Positions 7,146-17,102 are shown, numbered from the stretch's first letter. The stretch: 32,582 bases of DNA from Clostridia bacterium (GCA_016938675.1 JAFGUF010000023.1:1-32582), one strand, 5' to 3'. The notes: a model not told the origin generated them from the letters alone. Numbers and translations: made by a program.

Positions 7146-9560
7146 ATGTCAGTACCAGAATACAATTATAGTGAAATAGAAAAAAAGTGGCAGAAAATTT
7201 GGGCGGATGAAAAAGCCTTCTGTGCGTCAGACAGCTTTGATAAGCCGAAGTATTATTGCCTTATCGAGTTTCCATACCCTTCGGGAGCAGGGCTGCACGT
7301 CGGGCATCCTAGGTCTAATACAGCGCTTGACATAATATCAAGAAAGCGCCGCATGGAAAGATATAATGTATTGTATCCTATAGGATGGGATGCATTTGGG
7401 CTGCCAACAGAAAACTATGCTATTGATAACAACATACATCCTTCTATTGTAACTGAAAAGAATATTAATCATTTCAGAGAGCAGCTTCAACGGATTGGAT
7501 TTTCCTTTGATTATTCAAGAGAAGTAAATACAACTGATCCAAAATATTATAAATGGACTCAATGGATTTTCCTTAAGCTCTTCGAAAACGGACTGGCATA
7601 TAAAGACAAGATAAACATAAACTACTGCCCAAGCTGCAAGGTCGGCCTCGCAAATGAGGAGGTTGTAGACGGCGAATGCGAAAGATGCCACAATAAAGTT
7701 GTAAGAAGAACAAAAGAACAATGGATGCTGAAAATAACAGATTATGCGCAAAAGCTTCTAGATGGCCTTGACGACATAGACTTCATTGAGCGCGTAAAAA
7801 TACAGCAGCGCAACTGGATAGGCCGCAGCGAAGGCGCGGAAGTGGACTTTGCAATAGCCAATAAGGACTATAAATTAAGAGTCTTCACCACGCGCCCTGA
7901 TACGCTTTTCGGCGCTACATACATGGTAATATCCCCTGAGCATCCTATACTTGATGAATTCTCCAGCGATATTAAAAATATTGATGAAGTAATTAAATAC
8001 AGAGAAATAACTGCCCTTAAATCCGATATGGAACGCACAGAGCTGAATAAAGACAAAAGCGGTGTTGAGCTTAAGGGAATAAAGGCGATTAATCCAGTAA
8101 ACGATCATGAAATCCCTATCTTCGTTTCAGATTATGTATTGATGAGCTACGGCACGGGCGCAATAATGGCCGTTCCGGGGCATGACACCCGCGACTATGA
8201 ATTCGCAAAGAAATTCAATCTTCCGATTATTGAAGTTGTTTCCGGCGGAAATATTGAAGAAGAAGCATATACCGACAGTGAAAACGGCGTGCTCATTAAT
8301 TCAGGATTATTAAACGGGCTCAAAGTACCTGATGCTAAGAAAAAGATCATACAATTTTTAACGGATAAAAACGCTGGTGAGAAGACCATTAACTATAAGC
8401 TGCGTGACTGGGTTTTCTCCAGGCAGCGCTACTGGGGCGAGCCGATTCCATTAGTCAAGTGTGATACCTGCGGATGGGTACCTCTGCCATATAACCAACT
8501 GCCATTAACGCTTCCTGAGGTTGATGAATTCAAGCCCGGTGAAGGCGGAGAATCCCCTCTGGCAAACGTCACTGACTGGGTAAATACAACATGTCCCAAA
8601 TGTGGAAAGCCTGCCACACGGGAAACAGACACTATGCCTCAGTGGGCAGGATCGTCATGGTATTTCCTTCGCTATATCGACCCGCACAATGATGATGAGC
8701 TAGCCGCCAAAGAAAATCTTAATTACTGGCTGCCGGTTGACTGGTATAACGGCGGAATGGAGCACACCACACTGCACCTGCTGTATTCAAGGTTCTGGCA
8801 TAAATTCCTCTATGATATCGGCGTTGTAACATCCCCTGAACCATACCAGAAGAGAACAAGCCATGGCATGATTTTGGGCGAAAACGGCGAAAAGATGAGC
8901 AAATCCCGCGGCAACGTCGTAAATCCTGACGACATGGTGGATGAATATGGTGCAGACGCATTTAGAATGTACGAGATGTTCATGGGTGCATTCGATCAGC
9001 CTATTCCCTGGTCAACGCACGGCGTTAAGGGCTGCAAGCGTTTCCTAGACAGAGTATGGCGCTTGCAGGAAAGCATCGAAGGCGAAGAAATAAGGCCTGA
9101 TATGGAGTCCCTGACTCACAAGATGATAAAGAAAGTCAGCCAGGACTACGAAGCAATGAAATACAATACGGCTATTGCCACGATGATGAGCTATGTAAAT
9201 GATGTCTACGCTAAAGAAACAATATCAAAGCGGGAATACTTAACATTGATTACGCTGCTTAACCCGGTAGCCCCTCATATTACTGAGGAAATTTATCATA
9301 ACCTCGGAGGGGAAGGCCTGCTCTCGCTTAGCGAATGGCCGAAATGGGATGAATCCAAGTGTGAAGACGCTGTAAAGGAGATTGCCGTTCAGGTAAACGG
9401 AAAGCTCCGCGGAACGATCGTTATCCCTGCTGATGCTGATGAAAAGGCTATTGAAGGTCTGGCTTTGGATCAAGAAAATGTAAAGAACTATATTGAAGGC
9501 AAGACCATAGTAAAGATAATTGTTATTAAGGGTCGAATAGTAAATATAGTTGTAAAATAG
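7146..9560 (+). CDS. leuS: Leucyl-tRNA synthetase
   Basis: Class I synthetase of the bacterial LeuRS type, 804 residues, the usual Firmicute length. The HIGH-type motif is HVGH at 51-54 within [13 protein letters not shown], and the KMSKS loop is at 583-587. A zinc knuckle (CPSC..CERCH) follows in the catalytic region. The CP1 editing domain lies roughly at 225-420 and includes the family-typical [11 protein letters not shown] and [12 protein letters not shown]. The anticodon-binding and C-terminal domains close the protein. It charges tRNA-Leu in the cytoplasm and hydrolyses mischarged products. The start follows AGGGA at six bases. It stands alone between its own promoter and a strong terminator. 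Confidence 0.98.
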   Translation: MSVPEYNYSEIEKKWQKIWADEKAFCASDSFDKPKYYCLIEFPYPSGAGLHVGHPRSNTALDIISRKRRMERYNVLYPIGWDAFGLPTENYAIDNNIHPSIVTEKNINHFREQLQRIGFSFDYSREVNTTDPKYYKWTQWIFLKLFENGLAYKDKININYCPSCKVGLANEEVVDGECERCHNKVVRRTKEQWMLKITDYAQKLLDGLDDIDFIERVKIQQRNWIGRSEGAEVDFAIANKDYKLRVFTTRPDTLFGATYMVISPEHPILDEFSSDIKNIDEVIKYREITALKSDMERTELNKDKSGVELKGIKAINPVNDHEIPIFVSDYVLMSYGTGAIMAVPGHDTRDYEFAKKFNLPIIEVVSGGNIEEEAYTDSENGVLINSGLLNGLKVPDAKKKIIQFLTDKNAGEKTINYKLRDWVFSRQRYWGEPIPLVKCDTCGWVPLPYNQLPLTLPEVDEFKPGEGGESPLANVTDWVNTTCPKCGKPATRETDTMPQWAGSSWYFLRYIDPHNDDELAAKENLNYWLPVDWYNGGMEHTTLHLLYSRFWHKFLYDIGVVTSPEPYQKRTSHGMILGENGEKMSKSRGNVVNPDDMVDEYGADAFRMYEMFMGAFDQPIPWSTHGVKGCKRFLDRVWRLQESIEGEEIRPDMESLTHKMIKKVSQDYEAMKYNTAIATMMSYVNDVYAKETISKREYLTLITLLNPVAPHITEEIYHNLGGEGLLSLSEWPKWDESKCEDAVKEIAVQVNGKLRGTIVIPADADEKAIEGLALDQENVKNYIEGKTIVKIIVIKGRIVNIVVK

Positions 9561-9569
9561 GATAATTTT

Positions 9570-9596
9570 AAAAGGCTGCATTTGCAGCCTTTTTTA
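9570..9596 (+). terminator. Bidirectional terminator between leuS and marR
   Basis: AGGCTGC (9573-9579) and GCAGCCT (9584-9590) form a GC-rich stem with loop ATTT, flanked by A and T tracts. It can terminate leuS from the left and the convergent pirin-marR operon from the right. Confidence 0.9.
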
Positions 9597-9620
9597 TTAG
9601 TAAATTTTAATTAAGACATA

Positions 9621-10058
9621 TTATTGAAGTGCCTTTTTCTTCTCGATACATTTTCCGAATGCTTTTATCTGCTCAATAAATGTGAGCTTTTCTTGTTCAG
9701 AAAAATCCGATAGCAGTTTGTCCAGATACTTCATATGCTCATCATTTACACGCAGAAATTCCCTTCTGCCGGCATCCGTAATTTCAACCCAGAAAACTCT
9801 TTTGTCCTTTTCGTCCTGCACTTTTTTTACATATCCGTTTTCTACAAGCTTATTTACAATATGTGTAATAGTACCGCTTGTTATTACAGCGACTTCGCCC
9901 AGTTTCTGCGTCTTTGCTCTGCCAACTTCATTGAGATGCGCAAGCATAGGGTATGCGCTCGCAGTCATGCCCAACTGTTCCAAATTTTTTGAAAGCTCAT
10001 TCATAAAAGCATAATTCAGCTTATTAAGCACAACCATCAGCTTCACATTTGTTGTCAT
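9621..10058 (-). CDS. MarR-family transcriptional regulator
   Basis: A 145-residue MarR winged-helix protein. Recognition helix and wing are at about residues 58-92 (TSGTITHIVNKLVENGYVKK, then DEKDKRVFWVEIT), with dimerisation helices at both ends. AGGAG lies six bases before the ATG. It is the second gene of a two-gene operon, nine bases after the pirin stop. Two identical palindromes around the operon promoter are MarR-type operators, so autorepression relieved by a phenolic, quinone or oxidant signal is likely. A cysteine (Cys137) exists near the C terminus, but redox sensing cannot be claimed from it alone. Confidence 0.92.
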   Translation of the reverse strand: MTTNVKLMVVLNKLNYAFMNELSKNLEQLGMTASAYPMLAHLNEVGRAKTQKLGEVAVITSGTITHIVNKLVENGYVKKVQDEKDKRVFWVEITDAGRREFLRVNDEHMKYLDKLLSDFSEQEKLTFIEQIKAFGKCIEKKKALQ

Positions 10059-10067
10059 AAAAGTCTC

Positions 10068-10883
10068 CTATACAAAATTATTTGTCTCAATATCCGTAAA
10101 GGCCTGAATAATCTCTTCTCTGGTGTTCATTACGACCGGGCCGTACCAAAAAATCGGTTCGTTCAGAGGAGTACCTTCTGCATAAATAAACTGCATTTTA
10201 TTCTGTGCCTTTACTTTTAGTTCTCCTCCTGCCAAGGTATAGGCAGTCATCTCATCTGTATTTTTGTCTGCAACCTTTCCGCTACCCTCAAATACAAATA
10301 TAAAGCCCTGTTTATCCTTATCTCTTGATAGGCTAATCTCTGCACCTTCTTCAAGAATCACATGCAGTAAAGTTATTCCCTTGTCGGACTTGTCTATCGG
10401 CCCATTTTGACCTTTATACTCACCGGATATAATGTTTACTGTGCTTCCCGCCTCATTAACCTGCTTCATCTCGCCTTTTCTTATATACTGGTATTCAGGC
10501 GATTTATTCTTTTCAGTGCTTTTCAGGTTTATCCAAAATTGAAATCCCTGTATGCCGTCTGAATCTGTCTTTAGCATCTCCTGATGCATTATTCCCTTGC
10601 CTGCGCTCATCCACTGCAATTCACCAGCGCTTATTACGCCTTTGCTTCCGATGCTGTCTTCATGTTCTCCGGAGCCTTTCAAAAGGTATGTTATTGTTTC
10701 CATTCCCTTGTGCGGATGCCACGGGAATCCCGGAAGGTCTCTGTTTTTATCCTCTTTAAAGTAGTCAAGCATCAGAAATGGATCGAACTCTTTGGTTTCA
10801 TTGTTTCCAAATACTCGGTTTACAACCACTCCTCCGCCCTCAACTACCTGTTTTGCTTTATATCTATTTAAAATGATTGACAT
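10068..10883 (-). CDS. Pirin-family cupin protein
   Basis: The two-cupin pirin fold is present. The N-terminal cupin keeps all four metal ligands of the family: His56 and His58 in HPHKGMETITYLL, His100 and Glu102 in GIMHQEM. The C-terminal cupin is degenerate, as usual. Bacterial pirins bind Fe or other divalent metals, and some have quercetin 2,3-dioxygenase activity; the natural substrate here is unknown. Length (271 residues) is in the normal range. It heads the pirin-marR operon, and AAAGGAAA lies ahead of the ATG. Control by the co-transcribed MarR suggests a role in response to aromatic or oxidative stress. Confidence 0.92.
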   Translation of the reverse strand: MSIILNRYKAKQVVEGGGVVVNRVFGNNETKEFDPFLMLDYFKEDKNRDLPGFPWHPHKGMETITYLLKGSGEHEDSIGSKGVISAGELQWMSAGKGIMHQEMLKTDSDGIQGFQFWINLKSTEKNKSPEYQYIRKGEMKQVNEAGSTVNIISGEYKGQNGPIDKSDKGITLLHVILEEGAEISLSRDKDKQGFIFVFEGSGKVADKNTDEMTAYTLAGGELKVKAQNKMQFIYAEGTPLNEPIFWYGPVVMNTREEIIQAFTDIETNNFV

Positions 10884-10900
10884 AATAATTTTCCTTTCTA

Positions 10901-10954
10901 TATCTTGATGTCAAGATAATTCTAACATTTATATATCTTGATGTCAAGATATAT
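10901..10954 (-). promoter_or_regulatory. Promoter of pirin-marR with two identical MarR-type operators
   Basis: On the minus strand TTGACA (10942-10947), 17-bp spacer, TAGAAT (10919-10924). The 18-bp palindrome TATCTTGATGTCAAGATA occurs twice, at 10901-10918 (over the predicted transcription start) and at 10934-10951 (over the -35). The distal copy extends to a 24-bp perfect palindrome at 10931-10954. The copies are 33 bp apart, about three helical turns, so two dimers would bind on one face. Confidence 0.88.
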
Positions 10955-11058
10955 TTATCTTTTAAGCAATGATATGTATGCGAATAATCGTATGTTATAA
11001 AATATATTTGGAATTTCGGAATCCACCAGAGAATAGTTTAGTAATAGTTATCTGCATC

Positions 11059-11094
11059 AAAAATAAATCTCCGGCAAGCCAGAGATTTATTTTT
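11059..11094 (-). terminator. Terminator downstream of gdhA
   Basis: A 13-bp perfect stem AAAAATAAATCTC (11059-11071) / GAGATTTATTTTT (11082-11094) with an inner GGC/GCC stem and flanking A/T tracts. It lies 35 bases past the gdhA stop and works in either direction. Confidence 0.8.
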
Positions 11095-11129
11095 ATTTTA
11101 TATAAAGTTTTTATATTTTTCGAAAAGTA

Positions 11130-12470
11130 TCAGACTATTCCCTGAAAATACATTGCCTCCGCAACCCTTACAAATCCCGCTATGTTCGCGCCTACAATAA
11201 GGTTATATCCGAACCCGTATTTTTCAGACGCTTCTGCTGCACTGCTATGTATCCTTACCATGATTTCTTCCAGCTGCTTATATACCTGGTCTGCATTGAA
11301 TACTGTCTTTTCCGCATTTTGCCTCATCTCAATGCATGAGCACGCTACTCCGCCTGCATTGGCAGCCTTTGCAGGGCCAATGATTACATTGTTCTTTTGC
11401 AGATAAGCTGTTGCTTCATTTGTGGTCGGCATGTTCGAGCCTTCGCAAATATATCTGCACCCATTGGAGACCAGCATTTCAGCATCTTCCATTAATATCT
11501 CATTCTGAGTTGCGCACGGAATATAAATATCTGCCTTTACTTCCCATGGTTTTTTACCTTTAAAGAATTTAGCATCCGCAAATTTTTTCGCATACGGCTC
11601 GCATATATCCTGGCAGGAGCTTCTTAATTCCAGAAGGTAATCTTCCTTTTCACCCTTGATACCATTCTCATCAAGTATATATCCGTCCGGACCGGAAATT
11701 GTGATAACTTTTGCGCCGAGTTCATTAAGCTTGTTGATTGTGCCCCATGCAACGTTTCCGAATCCTGAAACAACAACTGTCTTTCCTTTTACTTCCTCAC
11801 CAAAATGCTTAAGCATTTCTCTTACAAAGAATACTATGCCGTATCCGGTGGCCTCTACACGGCCTTTCAACCCACCATATGCCAAGCCTTTACCTGTAAG
11901 CACGCCTTCAAACCTGTTCGCTAATTTTTTGTACTGACCGAATAAATACCCTATTTCTCTTCCGCCTACTCCAATGTCGCCAGCCGGTACGTCACTTTCC
12001 GGTCCTATATGTCTGTATAATTCATTCATGAATGATTGGCAGAATCTCATAATTTCGCCGTCAGATTTGCCTTTCGGGTCAAAATCAGAGCCGCCCTTGC
12101 CGCCTCCTATGGGTAGGCCTGTAAGTGAGTTTTTAAATGTTTGCTCGTATCCTAAGAATTTGATAATGCTGATGTTAACTGATGGGTGGAACCTTAGCCC
12201 CCCTTTATATGGGCCGAGAGCACTGTTAAACTGGACCCTGAATCCTCTGTTAACCTGCACTACGCCGTCATCATCAACCCACGGAACTCGGAAAATTATC
12301 TGCCTTTCCGGTTCAACTATCCTGTCAAAAATGCCCGCTTCAACCCATTCAGGGTGCTGCTCAGCCACAGGTTCCAGCGACTCCAGCACTTCATGTACGG
12401 CTTGATAGAATTCGGGTTCGCCTGGGTTCCTCTTTGCAACTTGATCCATAGTTTTCGAAAGAGTCTTCAT
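11130..12470 (-). CDS. gdhA: NADP-type glutamate dehydrogenase
   Basis: A 446-residue hexameric Glu/Leu/Phe/Val dehydrogenase of the small bacterial GDH class. The catalytic signature LPIGGGKGGSDFDP (119-132) holds the active-site Lys125, and Lys89 in GPYKGGLRFHP is a substrate-binding lysine. The Rossmann domain contains VVVSGFGNVAWG. The length and the motif context favour the NADP(H) biosynthetic form (2-oxoglutarate + NH3 to glutamate), although cofactor choice needs an assay. It is a monocistronic unit with its own extended -10 promoter and terminator. The neighbouring receiver-PPDK gene lies upstream on the same strand, 110 bases away. Confidence 0.95.
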   Translation of the reverse strand: MKTLSKTMDQVAKRNPGEPEFYQAVHEVLESLEPVAEQHPEWVEAGIFDRIVEPERQIIFRVPWVDDDGVVQVNRGFRVQFNSALGPYKGGLRFHPSVNISIIKFLGYEQTFKNSLTGLPIGGGKGGSDFDPKGKSDGEIMRFCQSFMNELYRHIGPESDVPAGDIGVGGREIGYLFGQYKKLANRFEGVLTGKGLAYGGLKGRVEATGYGIVFFVREMLKHFGEEVKGKTVVVSGFGNVAWGTINKLNELGAKVITISGPDGYILDENGIKGEKEDYLLELRSSCQDICEPYAKKFADAKFFKGKKPWEVKADIYIPCATQNEILMEDAEMLVSNGCRYICEGSNMPTTNEATAYLQKNNVIIGPAKAANAGGVACSCIEMRQNAEKTVFNADQVYKQLEEIMVRIHSSAAEASEKYGFGYNLIVGANIAGFVRVAEAMYFQGIV

Positions 12471-12516
12471 AATAGTACCCCCGATATGAAATTTTATTGG
12501 TTTAAATTACGTTAAA

Positions 12517-12545
12517 ATTATATCACTGCGGTTTATAATTGTATA
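12517..12545 (-). promoter_or_regulatory. Promoter of gdhA
   Basis: On the minus strand an extended -10, TGATATAAT (TATAAT at 12517-12522), with a weak -35 TATACA at 12540-12545 and 17-bp spacing. A G-rich GGGGG sequence serves as the Shine-Dalgarno before the gdhA ATG. Confidence 0.6.
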
Positions 12546-12580
12546 TGTTCTCAATAAAACTATTCATTAAGTAAAGCGTT

Positions 12581-15577
12581 TTATCTTTTCTGCTTTTCTT
12601 TATAAATTATCCCCTCTGATGTTCCGGCATCAATCTTAACAATAAAAGGATTGTCGCTTCTGATAAGTTTCACATGTTCTGTTTCCTTGTATGCCCTCTC
12701 GCTTCTCAGCCTATCCCAGTCTACATATTCATTGCTTGTTTTCATAGCATTGATATGAAAATAACCCATTCTCAATGATGTAAGATTATGATAGAAGTGA
12801 CTGCCAAGTGATGGCTCAGCCTGCAGGTTGACAATGTCGTTTTCGACAACAACCATCGCCTGGGACATCTGCGCCCATGTCAGGGGAATGCCCAGCCATC
12901 TGTCATATGTGCCCACGCGTCCGAATCCAGAAAGTATGCATTTTCTGCCTTCATCAAATAGAAGTTTATTCAGGTATTCTATTTCTTTAGCGATATTTTC
13001 AGTCTCTTTAATGTCGAACTTTTCAGGGTCAACATAGATCATATCATATATACCATTGTAAACACCGTTTCCAATGGTATGGGCACTTCTTGCATAGGCA
13101 TTCTGCTTCTCTTCTTCTGATATTTTAGTCTGTACCGACTCGCTTCCGACAACCATAGGGCGAACTTGCAGGAAATAAAATTGCTTCGGCTTTGAATCAT
13201 CTTCCGGGAAATTTACAGCGAATTCTATCTCCACATCGCATCCGAATGCGCGCTTCCCTAGGGCAAGCATATCAATGATTACCTTATTGAGATTGACCTG
13301 ATGCTGCTTTAGTATCGGCGCGAAAGTTATAACTTTTGGCCCTTCGAAATTTACATTGTCAATTATTCTGTCATTTTCCGGTGAATATGTAGACGCAACA
13401 TACCTGAATGAATTGCTGGCCTCAAGCTCAGATACAGGTAGCGTTGCATAGCAGCTGGATTCCTTTATCATCCGCCTGTCTTTCATATCCTCATTATTAA
13501 CATAGATATCCTTTGTCTTCTCCAAATCCAATGCATAAAAACTAGATTGCAGTTTTTCAATGAATTCCCTCGGCCCTGAATATGGAGGCGGCTTTTTAGG
13601 ATATGTTGGGCTGTATCTGTAGACTTTGCCTCCCTCGGCTATTAATCTGCCAAACCCCAGTGCTATGCTGACGGTGCCGTCCTTAGGCTGAATATTAGAA
13701 TACGGATAGAAATTATATGACTGTGCAACGCCTGATATGAGAGGATAAAAATAATTTTCATGCTGCTGACCGACAAGTTCCTGTATTATTACAGCCATTT
13801 TCTCCTCTTCAATGCGAAGATCTGCATTCTTTGCATACTGCTTTGGCGAATTATAGAAAACTGAGCTGTAGACAAGACGTACGCTGTCGCAAATATGCTT
13901 CAGCCTTATTTCAATGTCCGGGTCGTTATTGGGAATGATATAGGTATTATATATGCCCGCGAATGGCAATGTCTGCGAATCTTCCAGTATGCTCGATGAG
14001 CGGACAGCCAAAGGAGAATTTATCTTTTCTGCAAGCTTACGTAAATCGTTTTTTATCTTTTCCGGCAGATCCGCCTGCAGGAATCTTTGCGCAATTGCGT
14101 CCTCGTCATTTGTGCCCATTGCGAATTCGTACAGATTATTTGCCTCTACAAAATCATCAAATGCATCTGCGCATATTACGAAAGTCAAAGGAATTAAGAC
14201 TTGTATGTTCTCGTATTTATTTTGAATACTGTTCTGCTTGATAATGTGGTTTAGGAAGGCAATGCCTCTGGCCTTTCCACCCAATGAGCCGCTGCCTATT
14301 TTAAGGAAAGCATTTTCTATCCCCAGCTTTGTGGAGTCGAATTCAAGTATTTCTCCGCTCCTGTAGTTTTTGAGGTATGACTGAATTTTATATAGTATTA
14401 TTTCTCGCAGTTCTTCAAGGTCTGTGTAATTACGAATATCTATTTTTCGCAGTTCATTCGCTATTTCAAATGCTGTTCTTGCCCTGAACCATCTGGAAAA
14501 ATGATTGTGCAGTCCGTGATAATACAAGCTTGCAGACGGTATGGTCTTTACCTGATAGATAAATTCCTCAATATCAATTGCCTTTCCCAGCACCTCTCCA
14601 TTCGCATAGCGAAAAACAAACTCTCCAAAGCCATATTCATCAAGTACAGATTTTCTAATATCATATAGAAGATTCGGGGAGTTTTTGTCAAGAAAGCTGA
14701 TTTTCAGTTTTTCAGCCTTTTCCCTGTTCTGCTCCTCTTCGGACTGCATAAGCACTGGTATGTCGGGAATAGTTTTCTTTATTAATTTAATCAGCTCTAT
14801 TCCTGCCTCGGAGTACATGTCTCCGTCTTTAGGAAATCTTACATCTGTTATCACGCCCAGAAGGTTTTCTTTGTGCTTATTAATGGCATCAACTGCCTCT
14901 TCATATGTCTCCGCAAGAATAATTTTCGGCCTTGCACGTACACGCAGCAGCTTATTTGCTGTGTTTTCCGCATGAACAACAAGGTAACGTGTCTGTTTCA
15001 TGAGTTCAGCATATATAATTGATAAAAACTGTGAATAATAAGCAGGAGAATCCTCAACAACTAATATTACCTGAATCCCCTGGCTGCAGTCATCATCTAG
15101 GTTCTTTTTGTCCTCAACATATTTAATAACAGCAAGTAATATGTTGCTCTCGCCCGACCAATGGAACACTCTGTCAATGCTTGGATTTTCCCTTACCTGC
15201 TTTATGATTTCAGGCGTCAGCCTTTCGTAGCTAAGCATCACGATAGGCAGGCTGGGATGCCCTGCCTTCACCTTGTCGCAGAAGTCGAAAACATTGGTCT
15301 CGCCAATATGCGACATTACTATTACCATATCGTAGTTTCGCTTTCTTAGCGCGGAATAGGCATCCTCTACGCGTATAACCCTTTTTATGCGCGGAACATA
15401 ATAGATGCTCAGGTCATAATACTCATTGTATATCCGTTCGGCCAGTCTGCCGTCCTCTTCCAGAACAAAGCCGTCATACTCTGTTGACACTATCAGTATC
15501 TCACGTACGCGGAATTTCATCAGGTCATGAAAACTTAGTGGCTTTTGCTGGCTTATGATTTCATTGTTATCAATCAT
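12581..15577 (-). CDS. Tandem receiver domains fused to a PPDK/PEP-synthase ATP-grasp domain
   Basis: Residues 25-157 form a receiver-like domain lacking the phospho-acceptor (MVIVMSHIGET where the Asp should be, and no switch Lys). Residues 168-312 form a second receiver with all key positions: Glu175-Asp176, Asp245 in VITDVRF, Ser279 and Lys298. From about 425 an ATP-grasp domain of the PPDK/PEP synthase N-terminal type follows, with GSLGGKARG (430-438), AVRSSS..LPFAG (524-541), GFGRLIAEGG (641-650), VEIEF (782-786) and LQVRP (803-807). The phosphohistidine swivel domain and the PEP/pyruvate barrel are missing; about 190 residues of family-specific sequence with GSHFYHNL replace them. It therefore cannot be a normal dikinase. 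A phosphorelay-controlled ATP-dependent phosphotransfer or signalling role is inference. Similar proteins, uncharacterised, are known in other anaerobes. AAGGA lies seven bases before the ATG. Confidence 0.85.
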   Translation of the reverse strand: MIDNNEIISQQKPLSFHDLMKFRVREILIVSTEYDGFVLEEDGRLAERIYNEYYDLSIYYVPRIKRVIRVEDAYSALRKRNYDMVIVMSHIGETNVFDFCDKVKAGHPSLPIVMLSYERLTPEIIKQVRENPSIDRVFHWSGESNILLAVIKYVEDKKNLDDDCSQGIQVILVVEDSPAYYSQFLSIIYAELMKQTRYLVVHAENTANKLLRVRARPKIILAETYEEAVDAINKHKENLLGVITDVRFPKDGDMYSEAGIELIKLIKKTIPDIPVLMQSEEEQNREKAEKLKISFLDKNSPNLLYDIRKSVLDEYGFGEFVFRYANGEVLGKAIDIEEFIYQVKTIPSASLYYHGLHNHFSRWFRARTAFEIANELRKIDIRNYTDLEELREIILYKIQSYLKNYRSGEILEFDSTKLGIENAFLKIGSGSLGGKARGIAFLNHIIKQNSIQNKYENIQVLIPLTFVICADAFDDFVEANNLYEFAMGTNDEDAIAQRFLQADLPEKIKNDLRKLAEKINSPLAVRSSSILEDSQTLPFAGIYNTYIIPNNDPDIEIRLKHICDSVRLVYSSVFYNSPKQYAKNADLRIEEEKMAVIIQELVGQQHENYFYPLISGVAQSYNFYPYSNIQPKDGTVSIALGFGRLIAEGGKVYRYSPTYPKKPPPYSGPREFIEKLQSSFYALDLEKTKDIYVNNEDMKDRRMIKESSCYATLPVSELEASNSFRYVASTYSPENDRIIDNVNFEGPKVITFAPILKQHQVNLNKVIIDMLALGKRAFGCDVEIEFAVNFPEDDSKPKQFYFLQVRPMVVGSESVQTKISEEEKQNAYARSAHTIGNGVYNGIYDMIYVDPEKFDIKETENIAKEIEYLNKLLFDEGRKCILSGFGRVGTYDRWLGIPLTWAQMSQAMVVVENDIVNLQAEPSLGSHFYHNLTSLRMGYFHINAMKTSNEYVDWDRLRSERAYKETEHVKLIRSDNPFIVKIDAGTSEGIIYKEKQKR

Positions 15578-15644
15578 TTGAATATCCTTCTTAATAGCTT
15601 GTTATATCTATATAATACAAACTGACTGCGGTTATTCTATAAAT

Positions 15645-16439
15645 CTAATTATTCTTTGCGAAAATATCTTTTCTAAGCATATCTCTTTTTGTAAATGATA
15701 TATTTACGGCTATCCTTAGCATTACAGATATTCCGGTGTACTGCAGTATAAATATCGCAGCCATTATAATTATCTGATATGCAATTGCAGTGAGCGGCAA
15801 TGAACCGCCCAGCATCTGTCCTGTCATCATTCCAGGCAGAGACACAAGGCCTATCGTCATCATGGTGGCTATTGCAGGCTTAAGGGCTGCCTCCATCGCC
15901 TTGATAATCGTTGGCTTAACAGCCTGTGCCCTTGAAGCGCCAAGTGATAGGTAAAGAAGGTAGGTGTCCTCGTTTTCCCTCATATCATTATAGAATGTAT
16001 TGAAGCTAATTATGATGGAGCGCATGCAGTTGCCAAGCAGCATTCCGCTCAATGTTATTGTGTATCTTGCATCAAACATATTGTCTATCTGCAAGACAAC
16101 GCCTGTAAGCAGAAAAACAGAAGCGAAAAGCGGGATCCCTATTCCGGCAAACAACAAAAGGAAAAACCTGCTCTTTTTCAGCTTGCAGGATTTTATAATA
16201 GTCATTGCTGACACTATTACCATAATGCCGATATAGAGAATATTAAGCCATGCATAATTCCACTGGAAAAGGAACTGCAAATATATTCCCACAAGCAGCA
16301 GCTGTACAATCATCCTAGCAACTGATATGATCATTTCCTTGTTTATATTTAGGCCTATTATTCTGTTAGAGATAACAATCGGAATAAAAAATGCCAGAAG
16401 TATGCCTATGCCCCATATGGTTATTTGCTCAGATACCAT
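15645..16439 (-). CDS. fetB: FetB-type ABC transporter permease
   Basis: A 264-residue polytopic protein of the UPF0014/FetB family, with about seven hydrophobic helices. It carries the family signature MLLGNCMRSIIISFNTFYNDM and the cytoplasmic coupling segment LSLGASRAQAVKPTIIKAMEAALKP. In E. coli FetAB exports iron and protects against oxidative stress; the metal here is not proven. The gene overlaps the fetA stop by 11 bases, so the two are translationally coupled. The receiver-PPDK gene starts 67 bases downstream, with no terminator between. Confidence 0.9.
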   Translation of the reverse strand: MVSEQITIWGIGILLAFFIPIVISNRIIGLNINKEMIISVARMIVQLLLVGIYLQFLFQWNYAWLNILYIGIMVIVSAMTIIKSCKLKKSRFFLLLFAGIGIPLFASVFLLTGVVLQIDNMFDARYTITLSGMLLGNCMRSIIISFNTFYNDMRENEDTYLLYLSLGASRAQAVKPTIIKAMEAALKPAIATMMTIGLVSLPGMMTGQMLGGSLPLTAIAYQIIIMAAIFILQYTGISVMLRIAVNISFTKRDMLRKDIFAKNN

Positions 16440-17073
16440 TTGCTTTTACCTCCATTTCGCGAAAATCCCCTACCCCAATATGCCGCGCGTCATGGGAAAT
16501 AAATATTATACTTAAATCCTTCTTTCCAGACAGGTAGTTAAGCACTCTTCCCGCTCTGTCTATATCCACGCCGGAGAGCGCTTCATCAAGCAAAAGTATC
16601 TTTTTGTTCATAGCAATAACAATAGCCAGCATCAGCCTTTGCTTCTCTCCGCCTGACAGAGAACTCAGCTTCATGTTGCATACGTCATCGGGCAGCTGAA
16701 GCTCTTTAAATAAATTGTTCAGTATATCAATATCAAGGCCGAGCTCAGCATTCGCGTCAAATTTCTCAATCATTTCAACGAACTGCTTTAGCGTTATATT
16801 AGGCAGAGCCATATTCTGCGGAAGGAAAGCTATTCTGCTTCGCACATCTTTTGCAGTATCTTCATTTACTTCCACTCCGTCTACAATCACGCTTCCGGAA
16901 TCGGGCTGCACATACCCCATTATCATGTTAAAAATCGTGCTCTTGCCAAATCCTGAAGGCGCATTGAAAATCAACTTTTCCCCGTATCCAACAGAGAAAG
17001 ACAGATTTTTCAATACCTGTCTCCCATCAAAAGAATGAACAATATTATTTAATACTATAACTTTATTATTCAT
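16429..17073 (-). CDS. fetA: FetA-type ABC transporter ATPase
   Basis: A 214-residue ABC ATPase with Walker A as APSGFGKST (38-46; the first Gly of the usual motif is Ala), the Q loop Gln82, signature LSGGEKQR (135-142), Walker B LLLDE (156-160) and switch His190. The short length and the coupling to the FetB-type permease identify the FetA partner. AAGGA lies eight bases before the ATG. Its promoter is probably at 17103-17131, with a perfect palindrome in the spacer. Confidence 0.9.
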   Translation of the reverse strand: MNNKVIVLNNIVHSFDGRQVLKNLSFSVGYGEKLIFNAPSGFGKSTIFNMIMGYVQPDSGSVIVDGVEVNEDTAKDVRSRIAFLPQNMALPNITLKQFVEMIEKFDANAELGLDIDILNNLFKELQLPDDVCNMKLSSLSGGEKQRLMLAIVIAMNKKILLLDEALSGVDIDRAGRVLNYLSGKKDLSIIFISHDARHIGVGDFREMEVKANGI

Positions 17074-17102
17074 ATTTTTATTCCTTATCCGTATTCAAAA
17101 TT

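Noticed and set aside
11656-12405. Long plus-strand frames opposite gdhA
   Set aside because: They are shadows of the highly conserved gdhA reading frame and have no start signals.
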